Origin: Xanthobacter tagetidis
Lineage (GTDB): Bacteria; Pseudomonadota; Alphaproteobacteria; Rhizobiales; Xanthobacteraceae
Direction: 5' to 3'
NCBI RefSeq assembly: GCF_003667445.1
Contig: NZ_RCTF01000003.1
Span: forward strand, 1-64,000
Length of the DNA stretch: 64,000 bases
A model generated the notes under the pieces. That model was not told the DNA's origin and ran no database searches. It saw only the letters and a list, made by a program, of their open reading frames with translations. Shown in pieces: positions 1-8,121 of the stretch. The position numbers were made by a program, and so were the translations under genes. Positions within the stretch are counted from its first letter, which is position 1. Each line of letters opens with the position of its first letter.

Positions 1-1
1 C

Positions 2-199
2 GGGCGACGGCAGGTGCGCAACGTCCTCTACATGGGCGTCCTCGCCGCCATCCGCGCCCGAAAGAGCCCCTTCCAAACCACCTATGCCCGCCTCGTCGCC
101 GCCGGAAAGCCACCCAAGCTCGCAATCGCCGCCGTCATGCGGAAGATGATCGTCATCCTCAACGCCATGGTCCGAGACGACGCGCCATTCAACGCCTGA
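2..199 (+). pseudogene. IS110-family transposase, C-terminal fragment at the window edge
   Basis: The reading frame is open from the first bases and ends at 199. The visible 66 or so residues match the C-terminal end of IS110/IS116/IS902 transposases, with the run RNVLYMGVLAA, the Y-R-L segment and the ending KPPKLAIAAVMRKMIVILNAM typical of the family. IS110 elements move without long terminal repeats and use a DEDD-type catalytic domain, which would lie to the left of the window. Whether the element is complete cannot be judged here. A palindromic repeat follows directly. It is called partial because only the 3' part is present. Confidence 0.75.
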
Positions 200-208
200 A
201 ACACAGTT

Positions 209-284
209 GCTTGACCGGAGGGCCCTTGGAGCGGCTGCATCTCCAGCGGCGGGAATGTTGCTCCGGCCAAGCCGGAGCATGACG
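209..284. repeat. Dispersed palindromic repeat, family A, copy 1
   Basis: TTGACCGGAGGGCCC at 211-225 is followed by CTCCGGCCAAGCCGGAGCAT at 261-280. The same two blocks recur at 3538-3620. Here the left arm is eroded and the right arm has one change, so the stem is imperfect. It sits between the transposase remnant and the end of eutC. REP-like elements of this kind are common between genes in Hyphomicrobiales. Confidence 0.7.
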
Positions 285-324
285 AGGCGGTGGGCATGGC
301 GAAGCGGAACGGAGTCCGCGCCTC

Positions 325-1101
325 TCAGCCGGGCAGCGCCGCTGCCGGCGGCCGGCCGTCCACCAGGAGCAGGTCGCTCTCGTCCTTCAGCTCGACCCCC
401 GTCAGCGAGCGGGCCAGCGCCTCCTTCAGGTGCCAGGCGAGCTTGAAGGCGGCGAGGTCGTAGGACAGCCCCTCGGGCCGCACGTTGGAGATGCAGTTCC
501 GCTCGGCGTCCGAGCGGCCCGTCTTGGGCGCGAAGGTGAGGTAGAGGCCGAGGCTGTCGGGCGAGGACAGGCCGGGCCGCTCGCCCACCAGCAGCAGGCA
601 GGCGCGCGCATGGAGCAGCTCGCCCACCGCGTCGCCCAGCGCGACGCGCGCCTGCGCGGCGATGGCGACCGGCGCAAGGCTCCAGCCCTGCCGCGCGATC
701 CAGGGTTTCAGCGCGGAAAGGAACGGCACGGCGTGGGCATGGATCGCGGCGGAGGAGAGTCCGTCCGCCACCACGATGGCGAGGTCGCTCGCCGGCGCCT
801 TTAGGGCGCCAAGGCGCGCCCGGCTTTCGGCCGAGAGCGTGCGGCCGAGGTCCGGCCGCCGCAGATAGGCGTCGCGGCCTGGGGCGGCGCTTTCAACCCG
901 CACCGTGCCGAAGCCGAGCTCGCGCACGTCGCGCTCCACGGTGTCCCCATCGAAGGGCGTGTGCACGGCATCGCGCGCCTGCGCGTGGGCGAGCGCGAAG
1001 CGCAGCACCTCGGCGGTGGGCAGGCTCGCGCCGGTGCGGCCGAGCGCGATGCGCGCCGGGGTGTGGCGGGCAAAGCTGAGCCAGGGGTCGCGCGCGGTCA
1101 T
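325..1101 (-). CDS. eutC: Ethanolamine ammonia-lyase small subunit EutC
   Basis: EutC is the small subunit of adenosylcobalamin-dependent ethanolamine ammonia-lyase, which converts ethanolamine to acetaldehyde and ammonia in the cytosol. The 258-residue product shows family landmarks: ARIALGR (about 16-22), SLPT (26-29), the LRFALAHAQARDAVH helix, a YLRRPDLGR segment, the IVVADGLSS strand (about 114-122) and the C-terminal ERNCISNVRPEGLSY block. The chosen ATG at 1099-1101 overlaps the eutB stop codon (ATGA), so the subunits are translationally coupled. A longer reading frame upstream exists but lies inside eutB. No eutA reactivase, microcompartment gene or permease is visible nearby, so this is the minimal eutBC form. 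Confidence 0.95.
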   Translation of the reverse strand: MTARDPWLSFARHTPARIALGRTGASLPTAEVLRFALAHAQARDAVHTPFDGDTVERDVRELGFGTVRVESAAPGRDAYLRRPDLGRTLSAESRARLGALKAPASDLAIVVADGLSSAAIHAHAVPFLSALKPWIARQGWSLAPVAIAAQARVALGDAVGELLHARACLLLVGERPGLSSPDSLGLYLTFAPKTGRSDAERNCISNVRPEGLSYDLAAFKLAWHLKEALARSLTGVELKDESDLLLVDGRPPAAALPG

Positions 1102-2486
1102 GCCGCCTGGTCCGCAACGAAGCCGAGCAGCGGGTGGTGCGCGTCGGCCGGAAGGAGGCGCCCGTCCGCCCCGGCGATGCCCATCTTCTCCAGCCACGCC
1201 TCGAACTCGGGCGCGCGCTTGAGGCCGAGAACCTCGCGCACATAAAGCGCGTCGTGGAACGAGGTGGACTGGTAGTTCAGCATCACGTCGTCGGAGCCGG
1301 GAATGCCCATCACATAGGTCACGCCCGCCGCGCCCAGCAGGGTCAAGAGGGTGTCCATGTCGTCCTGGTCGGCCTCCGCGTGGTTGGTGTAGCAGACGTC
1401 CACCCCGAGCGGCACGCCGAGCAGCTTGCCGCAGAAGTGGTCCTCCAGCCCGGCGCGGATGATCTGCTTGCCGTCATAGAGATATTCCGGGCCGATGAAG
1501 CCCACCACCGTGTTCACCAGGAGCGGCTCGAACACCCGCGCCACCCCATAGGCCCGCGCCTCCAGGGTCTGCTGGTCGACCCCGTGATGGGCGCCGGCGG
1601 AAAGCGCCGAGCCCTGGCCGGTCTCGAAATACATGGCGTTCTGGCCCACCGTGCCGCGCTTGAGCGCCCGCGCCGCGTCGGTGCCTTCCTTCAGCACCGA
1701 AAGGTCGACGCCGAACGAGCGATTGGCGCCCTCCGTGCCGGCGATGGACTGGAACACGAGGTCCACCGGCGCGCCGCGGTTCATCAGCGCGATGGAGCTG
1801 GTCACATGGGTGAGCACGCAGCTCTGGGTGGGGATGTCGAAGCGCCGGATCACCTCGTCCATGAGCTTCAGCAGCCGGTCGATCACCGGCAGGCTGTCGG
1901 AGGCGGGGTTGATGCCGATCACCGCGTCGCCGCAGCCATAGAGCAGGCCGTCGAGGATCACGGCGGAGACGCCGGCCGCGTCGTCGGTGGGATGGTTCGG
2001 CTGGAGCCGCACCGCCATGGTGCCCGGCAGGCCGATCGTGTTGCGAAAGCGCGTGACCACCCGGCACTTGCGGGCGGCGAGGATCAGGTCCTGGTTGCGC
2101 ATGATCTTCGAGACCGCCGCCGCCATCTCGGGCGTCAGCCCCGGCGCGAGGGCGGCGAGCGCCTGCGGGGTTGCCGCATCGGACAGCAGGAAGTCGCGAA
2201 AATCGCCTACCGTAAGGGCACTTACGGGAGCGAAGGCGGCGCGGTCGTGGCCGTCGAGGATGAGCCGGGTCACCTCGTCCGCCTCGTACGGCACCAGAGC
2301 CTCGGAGAGGAAAGCCTTCAGCGGCACCTCGGCGAGGCACATCTTGGCGGCGACGTTCTCCTCCGCGCTGGCGGCGGCGATGCCGGCCAGCATGTCGCCC
2401 GAGCGTGGCGGCGTCGCCTTGGCCATCAGCTCCTTCAAATCGGCGAACGCATAGGACTTCGCGCCGACCCGGTGGATGAAGGCCAT
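1098..2486 (-). CDS. eutB: Ethanolamine ammonia-lyase large subunit EutB
   Basis: EutB is the catalytic TIM-barrel subunit binding ethanolamine and adenosylcobalamin. The 462-residue product has the usual length. R160, Q162 and N193 fall at the same numbers as the substrate-binding residues of the E. coli enzyme, and E288 in YFETGQGS corresponds to its E287. The blocks YGCGDAVIGINPASDS (about 183-198) and IAGTEGANRSFG are typical. The start is ATG at 2484-2486, preceded by AGAGGAG on the coding strand; the frame extends further upstream but without family similarity. It is the first gene of a two-gene operon with eutC (4-base overlap). No cobalamin riboswitch was recognised upstream. Confidence 0.96.
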   Translation of the reverse strand: MAFIHRVGAKSYAFADLKELMAKATPPRSGDMLAGIAAASAEENVAAKMCLAEVPLKAFLSEALVPYEADEVTRLILDGHDRAAFAPVSALTVGDFRDFLLSDAATPQALAALAPGLTPEMAAAVSKIMRNQDLILAARKCRVVTRFRNTIGLPGTMAVRLQPNHPTDDAAGVSAVILDGLLYGCGDAVIGINPASDSLPVIDRLLKLMDEVIRRFDIPTQSCVLTHVTSSIALMNRGAPVDLVFQSIAGTEGANRSFGVDLSVLKEGTDAARALKRGTVGQNAMYFETGQGSALSAGAHHGVDQQTLEARAYGVARVFEPLLVNTVVGFIGPEYLYDGKQIIRAGLEDHFCGKLLGVPLGVDVCYTNHAEADQDDMDTLLTLLGAAGVTYVMGIPGSDDVMLNYQSTSFHDALYVREVLGLKRAPEFEAWLEKMGIAGADGRLLPADAHHPLLGFVADQAA

Positions 2487-2932
2487 GACACATCTCCTCT
2501 CGCCTGGAATGCGATCGCCTGGGCGGCGGCCACATTGATCCTGCGCCACGATCCGGCGATCCGCGCCCCGATGCAACAAGCGTGCCCCGACTGGCGCGCT
2601 CAGGCCAGCGGCGGTTTGGACGCAGGACGGCGGCGGGCGGCTCGGGAAGCGGCCGGCGCACCGTTCATTTCCGGTTCAGGCGCGGGCCCCTAACCACCCG
2701 CGCCACGGTGCAGACCCTCCTGTCCGCGCGGGGCGTCACGGCCCGCGGCGGACGGGAGCGACGGCGCAGCCGGCCACGCGGGGTGGCCGCGCGCCCGCAG
2801 GCCGCGCCGTGCCGGACCTTGCGCAGGATGCGCAGGCCGGGTCCCGATCGCGACCGGTCTTCCTCCCCTGGCCCGGCGGGCGCATGCTCGGCGGCGGATC
2901 GGCGCGCCTCGTCTCAACGGAGTGACTTCGAC
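2487..2932. other. Intergenic region between divergent eutB and cytochrome c
   Basis: About 450 bases separate two divergently transcribed genes, so promoters for both must lie here. The plus-strand frame upstream of the cytochrome start stays open but encodes an Arg-rich, low-complexity string with no family character, and I do not treat it as coding. I see no RNA gene, no clear sigma-70 hexamers and no repeat. Confidence 0.5.
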
Positions 2933-3463
2933 ATGGCCCTCAAGCCTGAACGCCGCCGGTCCCGCGCCGGCCTCCTGCCTTGCGCCTTCGCCGGCGCCGT
3001 CGCGCTCGCGGCGCTGTCGGCCGCGCCGGCGGCGGCCGAAACCCAGCTGGAGCGCGGCAAGTATCTCGTGACCATCATGGACTGCACCGGCTGCCACACG
3101 CCCGGCGCGCTCATCGGCAAGCCAGACATGGCGCGCTATCTCGGCGGCGCGGACGTGGGCTTCCAGATCCCCACCGTCGGCATCTTCTATCCGCCGAATC
3201 TGACCCCGGACCGCGAAACCGGCCTCGGCGCCTGGAGCGCGGCGGAGATCGTCGATGCGGTGCGCAAGGGCGTGCGGCCGGACGGGCGCATGCTCGTCCC
3301 GGTGATGCCTTTTCCCTCCTACAGCGCCCTGTCGGACGCCGATGCGATGGCGCTCGCGGTCTATCTGAAGAGCCTGCCGCCGGTGAAGCACACGGTGCTC
3401 GGACCCATCGGCCCGGCCGAGAAGGCGCCCGCGCCCTACCTCACGGTGGTGATGCCGAAGTGA
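2933..3463 (+). CDS. Secreted monoheme cytochrome c
   Basis: This 176-residue protein has an N-terminal export signal: a basic stretch (KPERRRSR), a hydrophobic core, and an AAPAAAE cleavage region near residue 35. One heme-binding CTGCH motif follows (C51, C54, H55). Met125 in VMPFPSY is the likely second heme ligand. It resembles the single-heme domains of cytochrome subunits that serve periplasmic alcohol or sorbitol dehydrogenases, so it probably passes electrons in the periplasm. The ATG at 2933 is preceded by CGGAG and gives a proper signal peptide. The partner dehydrogenase is not adjacent; the next gene is on the opposite strand and encodes a flavoprotein of a different type. Confidence 0.88.
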   Translation: MALKPERRRSRAGLLPCAFAGAVALAALSAAPAAAETQLERGKYLVTIMDCTGCHTPGALIGKPDMARYLGGADVGFQIPTVGIFYPPNLTPDRETGLGAWSAAEIVDAVRKGVRPDGRMLVPVMPFPSYSALSDADAMALAVYLKSLPPVKHTVLGPIGPAEKAPAPYLTVVMPK

Positions 3464-3537
3464 GCCGAGGGGGCCGCGTTCGCGCGCCCCGGCCGGAAGG
3501 TCGCTCCCGCGCCCCCGGCGATGCTCCCGCCGTCGCC

Positions 3538-3620
3538 CTCCGGCTTGACCGGAGGGCCCATATTGCGGCCGGGCGCGCGGCGGGGAGGGCGCGTGGATGC
3601 TCCGGTCAAGCCGGAGCATG
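3538..3620. repeat. Dispersed palindromic repeat, family A, copy 2
   Basis: A perfect 17-base inverted repeat occupies 3538-3554 (CTCCGGCTTGACCGGAG) and 3600-3616 (CTCCGGTCAAGCCGGAG), with a 45-base GC-rich loop. It lies between the convergent ends of the cytochrome c gene and the flavoprotein gene. It matches copy 1 at 209-284. A REP-like mobile palindrome is the best description; a role as bidirectional terminator is possible. Confidence 0.8.
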
Positions 3621-3666
3621 ACGGCGGCGAGAGTATGCCATGGCGGCTTGGGGCGGCCGCCGCGCC

Positions 3667-4845
3667 TCACACCACCTTCAGTTCGCGCAGCGGCGCATTG
3701 CGGGCGAGGCGGTCGAAGCCGAGGGGGGAGAGATCGAGCTTCGCGTAGCGCCCGTGGACGATCAGCTCGGCCAGCCCGCGGCCGATGGCCGGCGACTGCT
3801 GCAGGCCGTGGCCCGAGAATCCGTTGGCGAGAAGAAAGCCGTCCAGCCCCGCCACCGGACCGACGAAGGCGTTCTGGTCGAAGGCGTTCATGTCGTAGTG
3901 CCCGGCCCAGGCGCGGCCCTGTCGGATGCGCTCGAAGGCCGGGATGCGGGCGGCGAGACGCGGCCAGACCACGTCCTCGAAGAAGGCGTGGTCGACCTCG
4001 AAATCGTCGCTTTCGGGATCGTCCTGCGGCGCCGGTGCCGAGCCGCCGAGGAAGCCGCGCCCCTCCGGGCGCACATAGACGCCGCTTGGGTCGATCACGA
4101 GAGGCAGGCCCTCCGGCGGGTCTTCCGCGGTGAAGGTGAAGATCATCCGCTTCTTCATATGGACCGGAATGTCGATGCCCGCCGAGGCCGCGAGCGCCCG
4201 CCCGCCCGCGCCGGCCGCATTTACGACGATGCCGGTAGCGATACGCGTCCCGTCCTCCAGGCGCACGCCGGTGACCCTGCCGCCGGAGGTCTCGACCGCC
4301 GCGGCCCGCGCGGCGCGGTAGTCGACACCCAGGCTGCGGGCCTTGCGGCGCAGCGCCATGAACAGGCTCCAGCCGTCGAACCAGCCTTCCCCGGAGAGCC
4401 CCAGGCAGCCGGCGGCAATGCCCGTGCCGTCGAGCCAGGGGAACCGCGCCGCGAGCGCATCCCGTTCCAGGAGGGCGATGTCGGCGCCGTGCGCCTGCTG
4501 CACAAGGTGTCCCGCTGCGAGCGCCGCGCGGCCCTCGGCGCTGGCGAGGAAGAGGTAGCCGCCCTCATGGAGCGAGAGCGCCGGCCGGTCGCCATCCACC
4601 TCCAGCACGTCCGGTGCGGCGCGCAGGAACGCGATGCCGAACAACGAGATCTGGACATTGATGGCGGTCGAGTATTGCTGGCGGATGGAGGCCGCCGACA
4701 GCGCCGAGGGGGCGCGGGCATAGGTCGGGTCCTGCTCCAGCACCAGCACGCGGCCGGTGAAGGCGGGATCGGCGGCGAGATGATAGGCGACCGAGGAGCC
4801 GGTCGCCGCCCCGCCGACGATCACCACGTCATATGACGGCTCCAT
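3667..4845 (-). CDS. FAD-dependent oxidoreductase, DAO family
   Basis: The 392-residue protein has an N-terminal Rossmann FAD-binding motif VVIVGGAATGSSVAYHL (about 7-23) and the ASIRQQYS region after it. The C-terminal NGFSGHGLQQSPAIGRGLAELI is typical of the D-amino-acid-oxidase/sarcosine-oxidase/glycine-oxidase superfamily. Members oxidise secondary or primary amines of small amino acids, passing electrons to oxygen or a quinone. The substrate cannot be read from sequence. It begins 14 bases after the CoA-transferase stops, so the two are very likely one operon. The ATG at 4843-4845 has AGGGAGG just upstream on the coding strand. Confidence 0.85.
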   Translation of the reverse strand: MEPSYDVVIVGGAATGSSVAYHLAADPAFTGRVLVLEQDPTYARAPSALSAASIRQQYSTAINVQISLFGIAFLRAAPDVLEVDGDRPALSLHEGGYLFLASAEGRAALAAGHLVQQAHGADIALLERDALAARFPWLDGTGIAAGCLGLSGEGWFDGWSLFMALRRKARSLGVDYRAARAAAVETSGGRVTGVRLEDGTRIATGIVVNAAGAGGRALAASAGIDIPVHMKKRMIFTFTAEDPPEGLPLVIDPSGVYVRPEGRGFLGGSAPAPQDDPESDDFEVDHAFFEDVVWPRLAARIPAFERIRQGRAWAGHYDMNAFDQNAFVGPVAGLDGFLLANGFSGHGLQQSPAIGRGLAELIVHGRYAKLDLSPLGFDRLARNAPLRELKVV

Positions 4846-4859
4846 GGGGCCTCCCTGCG

Positions 4860-6035
4860 TCAGTCGGTGGCCAGCGTCTTCAGCAGCGCCAGCACGGTGT
4901 CGGTATCGCCGCCGAGGCGGGGGCTCGCGCGTCCCGCCACCTGCCGCACGCCGTCGATGACGATCGGGCTTGCCAGCGAGGGCAGGGTGCCGCCGCCCGC
5001 CTCGGGCAGCGCCACATTGAGGCCGCGGTGGATCACCTGCGGGTCCGCGAACACCTGGGGGATGGTGTTGATAGGACCGGCCGGCACGCCTTCCTTCTCC
5101 AGCGCCGCAAGCAGCGGGTCGCGCTCGCGGCGGATCACGAGGCCGGCGAGCAGCGGCACCAACTCGGCCCGGTTGGCGACACGCCCGGCATTGCCGGAGA
5201 AGCGCGCATCCTGCGCCAGGTCCGGCACGCCGAGCACGGCGCAGAAGCGCGCGAACTGCCCGTCATTGCCCACCGCGACGATGAGGTGGCCGTCGGCGCA
5301 GGCGAACACCTGGTAGGGTACGATGTTGGGATGGGCGTTGCCCATGCGCGTCGGCGCCTTGCCGGAGGCGAGATAGTTCATGGCCTGGTTGGCCAGCACG
5401 CTCACCTGGGTGTCCAGCAGCGCCATGTCCACATGGCCGCCGGCGCCGGTCTCCTCGCGCCGGCGCAGGGCGGCGAGGATGCCGACGGTGGCATAGAGGC
5501 CGGTGAAGATGTCGGCGAAGGCGACGCCCACCTTTTCCGGCTCGCCGTCGGGCTCCCCGGTCAGCTCCATGATGCCGCCCATGCCCTGCACCAGGAAGTC
5601 GTAGCCCGCGCGCGGCGCGTAGGGACCGTCCTGGCCGAAGCCGGTGACGGAGCAATAGACGAGGCGGGGATTCTCGGCCTTCAGGCTCTCATAATCGAGC
5701 CCGTACTTCTTCAGGCCGCCGACCTTGAAGTTCTCGATCAGGACGTCGCATTCCCGCGCCAGAGCGCGGATGGTGGCCTGGCCCTCGGCGGTCTCGAAAT
5801 CCACCGCCACCGACTTCTTGCCCCGGTTGGTGGCGTGGAAATAGGCCGCGCCCAAAGGCGCGCCATCGGCGCCGGTGAAGAAAGGCGGCCCCCAGGTGCG
5901 GGTGTCGTCGCCGCCCGCCGGCCGCTCGACCTTGATGACCTCCGCCCCGAGATCGGCCAGCAATTGTCCGGACCACGGCCCGGCGAGGATGCGCGCGAGT
6001 TCGAGGACCCGAAGGCCGGCCAGGGGAGGGGACAT
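4860..6035 (-). CDS. CaiB/BaiF family (class III) CoA-transferase
   Basis: The product (391 residues) is a class III CoA-transferase, a family that moves CoA between carboxylic acids through aspartyl-CoA intermediates. Visible signatures are LRVLELARILAGPWSGQLLADLGAEVIKVE at the N terminus, NRGKKSVAVDFE, and SVTGFGQDGPYAPRAGYDF in the middle. The start ATG at 6033-6035 aligns with the family start; the frame runs on for 30 codons upstream without similarity. It is the first gene of an operon with the DAO-family flavoprotein and diverges from an SDR dehydrogenase, which hints at one small catabolic pathway. The acid substrate is unknown. Confidence 0.92.
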   Translation of the reverse strand: MSPPLAGLRVLELARILAGPWSGQLLADLGAEVIKVERPAGGDDTRTWGPPFFTGADGAPLGAAYFHATNRGKKSVAVDFETAEGQATIRALARECDVLIENFKVGGLKKYGLDYESLKAENPRLVYCSVTGFGQDGPYAPRAGYDFLVQGMGGIMELTGEPDGEPEKVGVAFADIFTGLYATVGILAALRRREETGAGGHVDMALLDTQVSVLANQAMNYLASGKAPTRMGNAHPNIVPYQVFACADGHLIVAVGNDGQFARFCAVLGVPDLAQDARFSGNAGRVANRAELVPLLAGLVIRRERDPLLAALEKEGVPAGPINTIPQVFADPQVIHRGLNVALPEAGGGTLPSLASPIVIDGVRQVAGRASPRLGGDTDTVLALLKTLATD

Positions 6036-6218
6036 GAGCGGGTCCTTGCGGCGCGCCGGCGGCGCGGGTGAAGGGGGGCAGGCAGACCTAAGCAATTGTG
6101 CGGCCGGACGGAAGGCAAAAATCATCGCATGCCGCCAGGCACGCGGCCGCGCGGCGCCGCCCTTTCCTGTTCCGGCGGGCGGCCTTATGGAAAGCCGTCG
6201 CCGCCAGGAGCCCCGCTG

Positions 6219-6995
6219 ATGACCTCATCTGCCACCGACCTCGACTTCTCGCAGTCGCGCGTGCTGGTCACCGGCGCGGCAGGCGGCATCGGCCTCGCCA
6301 TCGCCGCGGCCTTCGCGGCGCAAGGCGCGCATGTGATCCTTGCCGACCTCTCGGCCGAGGCCGCCGCTGGAGCGCTCGCCGCCCTCGCATTGCCGCCCGG
6401 CCGCGCCACGCCGCTCGCCCTCGACGTGACCGACGAGGCCGCGGTGGCGGCGGGCTTCTCCGGTCTTGCCGCCGAGGGGCGGGCGCCGGACGTGCTGGTG
6501 AACAATGCCGGCCTATCGATCCGCAAGGGGGTGGAGGACCTCAGTCTCGGGGAATGGGAGAAGGTGTTCGCGGTAAACGTCACCGGCGCCTTCCTGTGCG
6601 CCCGCGCGGCGGTGCCGCACATGCGCGCGCAGGGCGGCGGGGCGATCGTCAACATCGCCTCCATCATGGGCCTGTCCGGCGGCGGGCCCTATCCCAACCC
6701 GGCCTACCAGGCGAGCAAGGGGGCGCTGGTCAATTTCACCCGCGCCTTGGCGGTGGAACTGGCGCCGGCCGGCATCCGGGTGAATGCGGTGGCGCCCACC
6801 TGGGTGCGCACGCCCTTCATCGCCGCTCTGCTGGCCGACGACGCCACGCGGTCAAAGCTCGAAGGGCTGATGCCCATGGGCCGGCTCGCCGAGCCGGAGG
6901 ACGTGGCGGCCGCCACCCTGTTCCTGGCGAGCGGCATGGCCGGCATGATAACGGGCCACACCTTGCCCGTGGACGGCGGCTTCCTCGCCCAATAA
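6219..6995 (+). CDS. Short-chain dehydrogenase/reductase (SDR)
   Basis: This 258-residue classical SDR has the nucleotide motif TGAAGGIG at 18-25, NNAG at 95-98, and the catalytic set S148, Y163 and K167 (YQASK). The C terminus VDGGFLAQ is the common oligomer-interface ending. Such enzymes interconvert alcohols and ketones with NAD(P)(H). The Asp after the second strand (ADLS) suggests NAD preference, by family rule. The ATG at 6219 follows AGGAG at 6206-6210 at good spacing. It is divergent from the CoA-transferase operon across 183 bases and may share its regulation. Confidence 0.93.
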   Translation: MTSSATDLDFSQSRVLVTGAAGGIGLAIAAAFAAQGAHVILADLSAEAAAGALAALALPPGRATPLALDVTDEAAVAAGFSGLAAEGRAPDVLVNNAGLSIRKGVEDLSLGEWEKVFAVNVTGAFLCARAAVPHMRAQGGGAIVNIASIMGLSGGGPYPNPAYQASKGALVNFTRALAVELAPAGIRVNAVAPTWVRTPFIAALLADDATRSKLEGLMPMGRLAEPEDVAAATLFLASGMAGMITGHTLPVDGGFLAQ

Positions 6996-7052
6996 GGCGC
7001 AGGCCGCCGCGCCTCCTCCACGCCTCGCCGTCCGTCACGGAAACAGGCACTC

Positions 7053-7081
7053 TTTCCACGGGGCGCGTGCACCCCTATAAC
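7053..7081 (+). promoter_or_regulatory. Candidate sigma-70-type promoter for aroQ-accBC
   Basis: TTTCCA at 7053-7058 and TATAAC at 7076-7081 are 17 bases apart, about 45 bases upstream of the aroQ start. The -10 element is good and the -35 element is weak. It is the only convincing pair in the 129-base gap between the SDR gene and aroQ. Confidence 0.4.
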
Positions 7082-7124
7082 GCGCCAGCCGGCCACTCGG
7101 AGCCGGCGCCAGAACCTTGCGCGG

Positions 7125-7565
7125 ATGTCCAGCACAGTCCACGTCCTCAACGGGCCCAATCTGAACCTCCTCGGCACGCGGGAGCCGGGCATCTATGGCG
7201 CAGCGACGCTCGCGGACATAGAAGCCTTGTGCCTGGAGGAGGGCCGCCGCCACGGCTTCGACATCGTCTTCCGCCAGACCAATTCGGAAGGCGGCCTCGT
7301 GGACCTCATTCAGGCCGCCAGAGGCGCGCGCGGCATCGTCCTGAATGCCGCGGCGTATACACATACCTCCGTTGCGCTGCGAGACGCGGTCGCGGCGGTG
7401 GGTGTACCCATGATCGAGGTGCACCTGTCGAACGTGTTCGCCCGCGAGGACTTCCGCCACCACTCGTTCCTGTCGCCGGTGGCGCGGGGCGTGATCTGCG
7501 GCTTCGGCCCGCAGAGCTACGCGCTCGCCATCGCGGCGTTCGCCCGGTTGCCCGCTGCCCCTTGA
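7125..7565 (+). CDS. aroQ: 3-dehydroquinate dehydratase, type II
   Basis: AroQ converts 3-dehydroquinate to 3-dehydroshikimate, the third step of the shikimate pathway. The 146-residue length is usual for type II enzymes. NGPNLNLLG (9-17) is followed by catalytic Y24; N74, H80 and H100 (EVHLSN) are the expected active-site residues. The lid Arg (TRE) is present. It stands immediately ahead of accB and accC, an order found widely in Proteobacteria, and is probably cotranscribed with them. Confidence 0.97.
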   Translation: MSSTVHVLNGPNLNLLGTREPGIYGAATLADIEALCLEEGRRHGFDIVFRQTNSEGGLVDLIQAARGARGIVLNAAAYTHTSVALRDAVAAVGVPMIEVHLSNVFAREDFRHHSFLSPVARGVICGFGPQSYALAIAAFARLPAAP

Positions 7566-7625
7566 GGGGCGCCAACTCCAACAGCCCTCGTGCGGCCCGA
7601 CGCGGCCGGCCAGAGCAGGACCATG

Positions 7626-8096
7626 ATGAAACCCTCGAAGACCACCATCGACACCGCGCTCATCAAGGAACTCGCCGAGCTCCTGTCCGAGACCGACCTC
7701 ACCGAGATCGAGGTCCAGCACGACCATCTGCGCATTCGTGTCGCCCGCACGCCGGCGGCGGTGAACATCTCCCAAGGACCCGCGGTCGCTCCCGCGGCCC
7801 TGGCGCCGGCCGTGGCCGTCGCCGCCCCGGCCGCCGCCGAGGGCGCGGACCTCTCGAAGCACCCTGGCGTCGTCGCCTCGCCGATGGTGGGCACCGCCTA
7901 CCTCGCGGCAGAGCCCGGCGCCACGCCCTTCGTGGACGTGGGCTCGGTCGTCAAGGAAGGCCAGACGGTGCTCATCGTCGAGGCCATGAAGACCATGAAC
8001 GCCATTCCGGCCCCGCGTTCCGGCACCGTGACGCGCGTGCTGGTGGGCAATGGCCAGCCGGTCGAGTACGGCGAGCCGCTGCTCATCATCGAATGA
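7626..8096 (+). CDS. accB: Biotin carboxyl carrier protein of acetyl-CoA carboxylase
   Basis: AccB carries the biotin that shuttles carboxyl groups between AccC and the AccAD carboxyltransferase in fatty-acid synthesis. The 156-residue product has an N-terminal helical region, an Ala/Pro-rich linker (about 43-72), and a C-terminal biotinyl domain with EAMKTMN, where K122 is the biotinylation site. Two ATGs lie side by side at 7623 and 7626. AGGA at 7617-7620 is only 2 bases from the first and 5 from the second, so I chose 7626. It follows aroQ by 60 bases and precedes accC by 25. Confidence 0.96.
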   Translation: MKPSKTTIDTALIKELAELLSETDLTEIEVQHDHLRIRVARTPAAVNISQGPAVAPAALAPAVAVAAPAAAEGADLSKHPGVVASPMVGTAYLAAEPGATPFVDVGSVVKEGQTVLIVEAMKTMNAIPAPRSGTVTRVLVGNGQPVEYGEPLLIIE

Positions 8097-8121
8097 TCGC
8101 GCCGGAAGGCGGGGAGAGCTG

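Noticed and set aside
2582..2932. Upstream extension of the cytochrome c frame
   Set aside because: The added residues are Arg/Pro/Gly-rich and would bury the signal peptide; the ATG at 2933 has its own ribosome site.
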